From: Streptomyces sp. NRRL F-5727
GTDB taxonomy: Bacteria; Actinomycetota; Actinomycetes; Streptomycetales; Streptomycetaceae
Assembly: GCF_000719555.1 (NCBI RefSeq)
Contig: NZ_JOGX01000021.1
Location: forward strand, 1 to 64,000
Reading direction: 5' to 3'
Length of the DNA stretch: 64,000 bases
Part shown: positions 58,051 through 64,000 of the stretch, piece by piece
How positions within the stretch are numbered: the first letter of the stretch is position 1
Layout of the letters: each line of letters starts with the position of its first letter
Translations under genes and position numbers: made by a program
Notes under the pieces: model-generated
Databases searched by the model: none
Told to the model about the DNA's origin: nothing
Seen by the model: the letters and a program-made list of their open reading frames with translations, nothing else

Positions 58051-59298
58051 TCAGGCGCCGATGAGCTTGGCGAACTTCTCCTCGTACGCCGTCTCCTCGT
58101 CGCCGGTCAGCGAGCGGAAGGCGCGGGACTTCTTGGCCATGGCCTTGTCCGGGAGGATCAGGGTGTTGGCCGCGAGCTCGGGGTCGATCTTGGCCAGTTC
58201 GTCCTTCACCCCGTCGACGGGACAGACGTAGTTGATGTAGGCGGCGAGCTGGGCCGCGTTGGGAAGCTCGTAGTAGTAGTCGATGAGCTTCTCGGCGTTG
58301 GCCTTGTGCCGGGCCTTGGTGGGGACGAGCAGGTTGTCCGTCGACGTGATGTAGCCGGCGTTCGGGATCGTGTACTGGATGTCCGGGTTGTCCGCCTGGA
58401 GCTGGATGATGTCGCCGGCCCAGGCGAGACAGGCGGCGATGTCGCCCTTGTCCAGGTCCGAGGTGTAGTCGTTGCCGGTGAAGCGGCGGATCTGCTTCTT
58501 GTCGACGGCCTTCTGGAGGCGGCCGATCGCCGCGTCGAAGTCGGCGTCGGTGAAGGTGCCGGGGTCCTTGCCCAGGTCGAGCAGGGTCATGCCGACGGTG
58601 TCGCGCATCTCGGTGAGGAAGCCGACCCGGCCCTTGAGCGCGGGGTCGTCGAGGAGCTGGCTGACCGAGTCGACCTTCTTCCCGCCGGTCGCCTTGGTGT
58701 TGTAGGCGATGACGGTGGAGATGCCGGTCCACGGGTACGAGTAGGCGCGGCCCGGGTCCCAGTCGGGGCGGCGGAACTGGGCGGAGAGGTTGGCGTAGGC
58801 GTTGGGCAGGTTCGCCGGGTCGAGCTTCTGCGCCCAGCCGAGCCGGATGATCCGGGCGGCCAGCCAGTCGGTGACGCAGATCAGGTCGCGGCCGGTGTCC
58901 TGGCCGGCCGCGAGCTGCGGCTTGATCTTGCCGAAGAACTCGACGTTGTCGTTGATGTCCTCGGTGTACTTGACCTTGATCCCGGTGCGTTCGGTGAACG
59001 CCTCCAGGGTGGGGCGGGACTTCTCGTCCTCGCTGACGTCCATGTACTCGGTCCAGTTGGAGAAGCTGACGCTCTTCTCCTTGGCCGAGAAGTCGGTGGA
59101 CGCCGGGCCCTGTCCCTCTCGCTTGGCCGGCGGGATGCCGCAGGCCGTCAGGCCGGCCAGGCCGCCGACCGTGAGCGCGCCCACGCCTCCGGCCCGCAGC
59201 AGCGAGCGGCGGCTGAGGGCACCACGGCCGCTCGTCATGCTGCGCCGGATCGCCGCCAGCTGGGCGGCGGACAGGCGGTCGGGCTCGTACTGCTCCAT
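58051..59298 (-). CDS. potD: Polyamine ABC transporter substrate-binding lipoprotein (PotD type)
   Basis: This 415-aa protein has a twin-arginine signal (SRRSLLRAGGVGALTVGG) about 30 residues in, followed by lipobox LTAC. The mature part is a PotD-like binding protein (SFSNWTEYMDV, VTDWLAARII, AWAGDIIQLQ). It is likely exported folded and lipid-anchored. The long n-region before the Arg pair is common in Streptomyces. It lies between the aldehyde dehydrogenase and PotA. Confidence 0.93.
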   Translation of the reverse strand: MEQYEPDRLSAAQLAAIRRSMTSGRGALSRRSLLRAGGVGALTVGGLAGLTACGIPPAKREGQGPASTDFSAKEKSVSFSNWTEYMDVSEDEKSRPTLEAFTERTGIKVKYTEDINDNVEFFGKIKPQLAAGQDTGRDLICVTDWLAARIIRLGWAQKLDPANLPNAYANLSAQFRRPDWDPGRAYSYPWTGISTVIAYNTKATGGKKVDSVSQLLDDPALKGRVGFLTEMRDTVGMTLLDLGKDPGTFTDADFDAAIGRLQKAVDKKQIRRFTGNDYTSDLDKGDIAACLAWAGDIIQLQADNPDIQYTIPNAGYITSTDNLLVPTKARHKANAEKLIDYYYELPNAAQLAAYINYVCPVDGVKDELAKIDPELAANTLILPDKAMAKKSRAFRSLTGDEETAYEEKFAKLIGA

Positions 59299-59347
59299 GC
59301 GCTGTGCCCTTTCGGGATGGTTGCGCCGCTGGTCGGGCGGCTGGTTG

Positions 59348-60862
59348 CTATCGGTCCCCGAAGATCGTGCGGTGCCAGTCCTTGGCCGCCACCGCCGTGT
59401 TGTCGAACATCACGTGCTTGACCTGCGTGTACTCCTCGAAGGAGTAGGAGGACATGTCCTTTCCGTAGCCGGACGCCTTGTATCCGCCGTGCGGCATCTC
59501 GCTGATGATCGGGATGTGGTCGTTGACCCAGACGCAGCCGGCCTTGATCTCACGGGTGGCCCTGTTCGCCCGGTAGACGTCGCGGCTCCAGGCGGAGGCG
59601 GCGAGGCCGTACGGGGTGTCGTTGGCGAGCCGGATGCCCTCGTCGTCGGTGTCGAAGGGCAGGGCCACCAGGACCGGTCCGAAGATCTCCGACTGCACGA
59701 CCTCGCTGTCCTGCGCGGCGCCGGTGATCAGGGTGGGCCGATAGTATGCGCCGTTCTCGAGCTCTCCACCAGGGGCTTCGCCTCCGGTGACGACGGTCGC
59801 GTAGCCGCGGGCCCGCTCCACGAAGCCGGCCACCCGGTCGCGCTGGACGTGCGAGACCAGCGGGCCGAGGTCGGTGGCCGGGTCGGCGGGGTCGCCGAGC
59901 CGGACGGTCTCCATGAGCTCCGCGACCCGGGCGACGAACGCGTCGAAGAGCGGCCGCTGGACGTAGGCGCGGGTGGCGGCGGTGCAGTCCTGGCCGGTGT
60001 TGATGAGGGAGGCGGCGACGGCGCCGTGCGCGGCGGCCTCCAGGTCGGCGTCGTCGAAGACGACGAAGGGGGCCTTGCCGCCGAGCTCCAGGTGGAGCCG
60101 CTTGACGGTGGCGGTGGCGACCTCGGCGACCCGCTTGCCGACCGGGGTGGAGCCGGTGAAGGAGGTCATGGCGACGTCCGGGTGACCGACGAGGTGCTCG
60201 CCCGCCTCGCGGCCGGAGCCGGTGACGATGTTGACGACGCCGTCCGGGATGCCCGCCTCCTTGGCCGCCTGGGCGAACATCAGGGAGGTGAGCGGGGTCA
60301 GCTCGGCCGGCTTCAGGACGATGGTGTTGCCGGCCGCGATCGCCGGGAGGATCTTCCAGGCGGCCATCTGGAGCGGGTAGTTCCAGGGGGCGATGGAGCC
60401 GACCACGCCGATCGGCTCGCGCCGCACGTACGAGGTGTGGTCGCCGGAGTACTCGCCGGCGGACTGGCCCTGGAGGTGGCGGGCCGCGCCGGCGAAGAAG
60501 GCGGTGTTGTCGATGGTCCCGGGCACGTCGAACTCGGTGGTGAGCCGGATCGGCTTGCCGCACTGGAGGGATTCGGCCAGGGCGAAGTCCTCGGCCTGCT
60601 CGGCGAGGACCGCGGCGAGGCGGTGCAGGGCGCCGGAGCGCTCCCCCGGGGTGGCGGCCGCCCAGCCGGGGAAGGCCGCCTTCGCGGCGGCCACGGCCTC
60701 GTCGACGTCCGCCGTGGAGGCGAGCGCGTAGGTGTAGACGCTCTCGCCGGTGGCGGGGTCGACGACGCTGTGCGTCCTCCCGGAGGTCCCGGGGCGGAGC
60801 CGTCCGCCGATGTACTGCGCGCCGCCCGCGAAGCGGTCGGTCACCTGGAAGCGGTTGCCCAT
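59348..60862 (-). CDS. Gamma-aminobutyraldehyde dehydrogenase-like ALDH
   Basis: This 504-aa ALDH has general-base Glu in HLELGGKAPFVVF and catalytic Cys in NTGQDCTAATRAY. The PWNYPLQMA cofactor segment and YKASGYGKDMSSYSFEEYT C-terminus match aminobutyraldehyde dehydrogenases. It should oxidise 4-aminobutyraldehyde, or its gamma-glutamyl form, to GABA. GGAGAG lies about 6 nt before the ATG. It is the first gene of the polyamine operon. Confidence 0.92.
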   Translation of the reverse strand: MGNRFQVTDRFAGGAQYIGGRLRPGTSGRTHSVVDPATGESVYTYALASTADVDEAVAAAKAAFPGWAAATPGERSGALHRLAAVLAEQAEDFALAESLQCGKPIRLTTEFDVPGTIDNTAFFAGAARHLQGQSAGEYSGDHTSYVRREPIGVVGSIAPWNYPLQMAAWKILPAIAAGNTIVLKPAELTPLTSLMFAQAAKEAGIPDGVVNIVTGSGREAGEHLVGHPDVAMTSFTGSTPVGKRVAEVATATVKRLHLELGGKAPFVVFDDADLEAAAHGAVAASLINTGQDCTAATRAYVQRPLFDAFVARVAELMETVRLGDPADPATDLGPLVSHVQRDRVAGFVERARGYATVVTGGEAPGGELENGAYYRPTLITGAAQDSEVVQSEIFGPVLVALPFDTDDEGIRLANDTPYGLAASAWSRDVYRANRATREIKAGCVWVNDHIPIISEMPHGGYKASGYGKDMSSYSFEEYTQVKHVMFDNTAVAAKDWHRTIFGDR

Positions 60863-60898
60863 GACGCTCTCCGTTGTCCCAGCTCGAATTGAGTGCCG

Positions 60899-60927
60899 AT
60901 CCTGACAGAGGGACCCGGTTCGAACAA
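60899..60927 (-). promoter_or_regulatory. Candidate promoter of the polyamine operon
   Basis: On the minus strand TTGTTC (60927-60922) and CAGGAT (60904-60899) are separated by 17 bp, 37 bp before the ATG. CAGGAT is a common Streptomyces -10 variant. Confidence 0.5.
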
Positions 60928-60954
60928 GGGATTCCGTTGTTGCCTTTTGGTTAC

Positions 60955-61008
60955 TCGACGGATTCGGTCGACCAAGTGTCGAGGACCCGGGAAAATCTCC
61001 GTACGGAG
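60955..61008. promoter_or_regulatory. Two palindromes in the polyamine/NADAR divergent gap
   Basis: TCGAC-N7-GTCGA at 60955-60971 and the perfect 12-bp palindrome CTCCGTACGGAG at 60997-61008 lie between the divergent genes. Either may bind a regulator of the polyamine operon. Binding is not shown. Confidence 0.35.
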
Positions 61009-61037
61009 TGTCACTCGCGGATGCCAGACTCGCGTGC

Positions 61038-61622
61038 ATGATGACCATCGAGGAGCTGACACACCAGGTCAGCAGGGGTGAGAAGGTGAAGTGGCTGCAC
61101 TTCTGGGGCCATCGGCCGGCCCCGGACGGACGGCTCACCCAGAGCTGTCTGAGCCAGTGGTGGCCCTCACCCTTCGAGGTCGACGGCGTGCGCTACGCGA
61201 CGGCCGAGCACTGGATGATGGCCGCCAAGGCCCGCCTCTTCGGCGACGCCGAGGCGGAGCGGACGGCGCTGGCCGCCCGCACCCCGGCCGAGGCGAAGAA
61301 CGCCGGCCGACTGGTCCGCGGCTTCGACGAGACCGTGTGGGCGCGGGAGCGCGCCGGGATCGTGGTGGCCGGCAGCGTCCACAAGTTCGCCTCGGACGAG
61401 GGGCTGCGGGACTTCCTGCTCGGAACCGGCTCCCGGGTGCTCGTGGAGGCGAGCCCGCTGGACCGGATCTGGGGCATCGGCCTCGCCGCCGGCGACCCCG
61501 GCGCCCACGACCCGGCCCGCTGGCGCGGGCTCAACCTGCTGGGCTTCGCGCTGATGGAGGCCCGGGAGCGGCTGCGTACCGGAGCCGGTTCAGGCCCGGT
61601 CGCCGACGACGAGGACCGCTGA
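61038..61622 (+). CDS. NADAR-family protein
   Basis: This 194-aa protein has family motifs LHFWGHRP, QWWPSPFEVDGVRYATAEHW and WGIGLAAGDP. NADAR proteins (YbiA-like, DUF1768) are N-glycosidases acting on riboflavin intermediates or ADP-ribose-linked substrates. ATG at 61038 has no ribosome-binding site but CAGACT lies 7 nt upstream, fitting a leaderless mRNA. Its last 33 bases overlap antisense the 3' end of the DUF4190 gene. Confidence 0.88.
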   Translation: MMTIEELTHQVSRGEKVKWLHFWGHRPAPDGRLTQSCLSQWWPSPFEVDGVRYATAEHWMMAAKARLFGDAEAERTALAARTPAEAKNAGRLVRGFDETVWARERAGIVVAGSVHKFASDEGLRDFLLGTGSRVLVEASPLDRIWGIGLAAGDPGAHDPARWRGLNLLGFALMEARERLRTGAGSGPVADDEDR

Positions 61623-62303
61623 GGTCGACACGCCGTCCTCGGTCTTCTCGTACTCGCCGTAGCTGGCGACGGCCCACACCACGAGGGCGATGACGGCCGC
61701 ACCGAGGACGGTGGAGATGACGCCGAGGACGATGCCGGCGGTGGCGGCGCCGCCGTTGCTCGCCTCGCCGCGGTTGACCCGCTTGCGGCCGAGGATGCCG
61801 AAGATCAGGGCGAGGATCCCGAGCACGATCGACGGGACGCCGTAGAACCAGAAGAGGCAGGTGCCGATGATGCCGAGCACCATGCCGGCCGTACCTATGC
61901 CGTTGTTCTGGCCGGGGACCGGCCCGTACGGCATCGGGTGGGCCGGCGGGTAGCCGTACGCGGCGGGGCCGGGACCGGCGGCCGGATAGCCGTACGAGGT
62001 CGTGGCGCCGGGCCCCGCGGCCGGGTAGCCGTAACCCGACGCGACCGTGGGCGGGCCGTGGACCGGCCGGGGCGGGGGCGTGCCGTACGCGGCGGGGCCG
62101 CCGGGGGCGACCGGGGGCGGCGGCAGTTCGGCGCCGGCCGTCTCCCCGGTGGGTATCGAGGTGACCGTCGGCTGCTCGTGCACCGGGCGGCGGTCGGCCG
62201 GTGCCTGCTTGGCCGGCTCCACCCGGGACTCCGCCCGCTCCGGCGGGGCCCACGGGTCGGTCGTGCCCCGGTCCTGCGGGCGCGGCTCGGCGGTGTCGGA
62301 CAT
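61590..62303 (-). CDS. DUF4190 membrane protein
   Basis: This 237-aa protein has a Pro/Gly/Tyr-rich cytosolic N-terminus (about 130 residues with YGYPAAGPG repeats) and two membrane helices (MVLGIIGTCLFWFYGVPSIV and IVLGVISTVLGAAVIALVVW) separated by GRKRVNRGEASN, the DUF4190 pattern. Function is unknown. GGAGGGAG lies 6 nt before the ATG. Its 3' end overlaps NADAR on the other strand. Confidence 0.88.
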   Translation of the reverse strand: MSDTAEPRPQDRGTTDPWAPPERAESRVEPAKQAPADRRPVHEQPTVTSIPTGETAGAELPPPPVAPGGPAAYGTPPPRPVHGPPTVASGYGYPAAGPGATTSYGYPAAGPGPAAYGYPPAHPMPYGPVPGQNNGIGTAGMVLGIIGTCLFWFYGVPSIVLGILALIFGILGRKRVNRGEASNGGAATAGIVLGVISTVLGAAVIALVVWAVASYGEYEKTEDGVSTSAVLVVGDRA

Positions 62304-62378
62304 TCGGGGCTCCCTCCGTGGTCCCGTCATGCTACGGCGTGCCGACCGCCGCGTCCCCGCCCGGCCTACGATGATCCG

Positions 62379-63410
62379 ATGACCGATCTCCACCCCTTCA
62401 TCGCGGGCCTGCCCAAGGCGGAGCTGCACGTCCACCACGTGGGCTCCGCCTCTCCCCGGATCGTCTCCGAGCTGGCCGCCCGGCATCCGGACTCCAAGGT
62501 CCCCACGGACCCGGAGGCGCTGGCCGACTACTTCACCTTCACCGACTTCGCGCACTTCATCGACGTGTACCTGTCCGTCGTGGACCTGGTGCGCACCCCG
62601 GAGGACGTCCGGCTGCTGACCTTCGAGGTCGCCCGGGACATGGCGCGGCAGAACATCCGCTACGCCGAGCTGACCATCACCCCGTACTCCTCCACCCGCC
62701 GCGGCATCGACGAGCGGGCGTTCATGGCGGCGATCGAGGACGCCCGCAAGGCGGCGGAGGCCGAGTTCGGCACCGTGCTGCGCTGGTGCTTCGACATCCC
62801 CGGCGAGGCCGGACTGGAGGCCGCCGAGGAGACCGCGCGGCTCGCCACCACGGACGGCATCCGCCCCGAGGGCCTGGTCTCCTTCGGTCTCGGCGGCCCG
62901 GAGATCGGGGTGCCGCGCCCGCAGTTCAAGCCGTACTTCGACCGGGCCAGGGCGGCCGGGCTGCGCTCGGTGCCGCACGCCGGCGAGACGACCGGCCCGC
63001 AGACGGTCTGGGACGCGATCCGCGACCTGGGCGCCGAGCGCATCGGCCACGGCACCAGCTCCGTCCAGGACCCCGAGCTCCTCGCGTACCTGGCGGAGCA
63101 CCGGATCGCCCTGGAGGTCTGCCCGACCTCGAACATCGCGACCCGGGCGGTGGCCACCCTCGACGAGCACCCGATCCGGGCCATGGTCGACGCGGGCGTA
63201 CTGGTCACGGTCAACAGCGACGACCCGCCGATGTTCGGCACCGACCTGAACAACGAGTACGCCGTCGCCGCCCGCCTCCTCGGCCTCGACGAGCGCGGTC
63301 TGGCCGCCCTGGCGAAGAACGCGGTCGAGGCGTCCTTCCTCGACCCGGCGGGCAAGCGGCGGCTGGCCGCCGAGATCGACACGTACACGGAGGAGTGGCT
63401 GGCGCGCTGA
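62379..63410 (+). CDS. Adenosine-deaminase-family enzyme, probable 6-aminodeoxyfutalosine deaminase
   Basis: This 343-aa metal-dependent deaminase has zinc ligands His17 and His19 (ELHVHHVGS), the catalytic Glu in HAGETTG, a His in IGHGTSS and the Asp pair in NSDDPPMFG. HVHHVGSASP differs from the HLEG of classical adenosine deaminases. As I recall, an S. avermitilis homologue (Sav2595) was shown to deaminate 6-aminodeoxyfutalosine in menaquinone synthesis, and this protein appears to be its orthologue. TACGAT lies 6 nt before the ATG with no ribosome-binding site. Confidence 0.88.
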   Translation: MTDLHPFIAGLPKAELHVHHVGSASPRIVSELAARHPDSKVPTDPEALADYFTFTDFAHFIDVYLSVVDLVRTPEDVRLLTFEVARDMARQNIRYAELTITPYSSTRRGIDERAFMAAIEDARKAAEAEFGTVLRWCFDIPGEAGLEAAEETARLATTDGIRPEGLVSFGLGGPEIGVPRPQFKPYFDRARAAGLRSVPHAGETTGPQTVWDAIRDLGAERIGHGTSSVQDPELLAYLAEHRIALEVCPTSNIATRAVATLDEHPIRAMVDAGVLVTVNSDDPPMFGTDLNNEYAVAARLLGLDERGLAALAKNAVEASFLDPAGKRRLAAEIDTYTEEWLAR

Positions 63411-63432
63411 GCCCCGGCCGAGAATGGGCGCC

Positions 63433-64000
63433 ATGCGATCTGTCACTGTCGTAGGCCATCGCGGCGACCCGTACCGCGCCCGGGAGAACACCCTCCCCTC
63501 GATCGGCTCCGCCTTCGAGCGGGGGGCGGACGCGGTCGAGGTCGACGTCCGGCTGACGAAGGACGAGGTGCCCGTCCTCCTCCACGACGACACCCTGAAG
63601 CGGCTGTGGGGCCACGACCGGCCGCTCTCCTCGCTCACCCACGAGCAGCTGCGCGAGCTGACCTACGGCGGGGTGCCGACGCTCCGTGACGCGCTCCTGG
63701 CGGCCGGGGCGCGCCGGCTGATGCTCGACCTGCCCGGCGGGAACGAGGCGTCGGTCCGGAAGATCGTCGGCGCGGTCCGCGAGGCGGGCGCCGGGGAGCG
63801 CGTCTACTACTGCGCGGGCGCGGTCGCGATGCTCCAGGTGCGGGCGGCCGACCCGCACGCCGAGATCGCGCTCACCTGGACCTCGCTGGCCCCGCCCCGC
63901 CGGGTGCTGCTCGACGCGGTCCGCCCGAAGTGGCTCAACTACCGTTTCGGGCTGGTCGGGGAGGCGCTGGCGGAGCGGGTGCACCGGGACGGGCTGCTCG
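63433..64000 (+). CDS. Glycerophosphodiester phosphodiesterase (5' part, cut by window end)
   Basis: The frame from ATG 63433 stays open to the window end (189 codons). The protein begins with the GDPD signature GHRGDPYRARENTLPS, then EVDVRLTKDEVPVLLHDDT, with catalytic His, Glu and Asp positions kept. It should release glycerol 3-phosphate from deacylated phospholipids. No signal peptide is seen. GAGAAT lies 7 nt before the ATG, another possible leaderless start. Confidence 0.9.
   Translation, partial: MRSVTVVGHRGDPYRARENTLPSIGSAFERGADAVEVDVRLTKDEVPVLLHDDTLKRLWGHDRPLSSLTHEQLRELTYGGVPTLRDALLAAGARRLMLDLPGGNEASVRKIVGAVREAGAGERVYYCAGAVAMLQVRAADPHAEIALTWTSLAPPRRVLLDAVRPKWLNYRFGLVGEALAERVHRDGLL

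Overview
The window is chromosomal DNA from a Streptomyces-like actinomycete. The base composition is very GC-rich, third codon positions are almost all G or C, and GTG starts are common. The nusA-infB block, the MEP-pathway genes, the polyamine genes and the type VII-associated ParA-like gene follow, in reverse, an order I remember from the S. coelicolor chromosome (roughly SCO5717 down to SCO5661). That synteny is from memory and was not searched. No rRNA, tRNA, insertion sequence, integrase or CRISPR array was seen.

Layout. 0.4-3.4 kb: a 1022-aa proline-rich ParA/MinD-type ATPase of the kind that borders Streptomyces ESX loci. 3.6-9.4 kb: a five-gene oligopeptide ABC importer operon with overlapping start and stop codons and a membrane-anchored binding protein. 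9.5-13.1 kb: a secreted RTX-repeat protein, then rppA (type III PKS) divergent from a CYP158-like P450, a small pigment locus. 13.1-24.7 kb, minus strand: rimP-nusA-ylxR-infB-DUF503-rbfA-truB, then a pseudo-protease/NTPase gene and ribF. 24.8-27.7 kb, plus strand: a lipoprotein, a DUF4439 protein, an APH-like kinase and an SPFH protein. 28.0-36.6 kb, minus strand: proS, two GNAT acetyltransferases, ispG, a site-2-type protease, dxr and an EPSP-synthase homologue. 36.7-42.5 kb: an aldehyde dehydrogenase, a PQQ-type propeller protein, an EamA exporter and a PucR regulator. 42.6-46.5 kb: a TraG/FtsK-like membrane ATPase divergent from gabT. 46.6-51.1 kb: a PAP2 phosphatase overlapping an McrBC-type restriction pair. 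51.2-53.6 kb: a GH18 chitinase with paired DasR/chi-type operator repeats, and a small conserved protein. 53.7-60.9 kb, minus strand: a complete polyamine uptake and oxidation operon. 61.0-64.0 kb: a NADAR protein, a DUF4190 protein, an adenosine-deaminase-family enzyme that is probably a menaquinone-pathway deaminase, and the start of a glycerophosphodiesterase.

How the genes work together. The polyamine operon (aldehyde dehydrogenase, PotD, PotA, PotB, PotC, FAD oxidase) and the nearby gabT fit import of putrescine-type amines and conversion through GABA toward succinate. rppA would make tetrahydroxynaphthalene, which oxidises to flaviolin, and the P450 would couple it. The nusA-infB block is a translation and transcription housekeeping operon. 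dxr and ispG belong to isoprenoid synthesis.

Most notable signals: a chain of three overlapping mini-ORFs (4, 4 and 6 codons) in 11-bp tandem repeats just before infB; a trypsin-fold protein without its catalytic Ser and Asp fused to an NTPase with an Arg P-loop; an McrB with a non-E. coli N-terminal half; paired 12-bp repeats on the chitinase promoter; a perfect CRP-type palindrome at 53.65 kb; and a recurring -10-like hexamer 6-7 nt before ATG that suggests many leaderless mRNAs.
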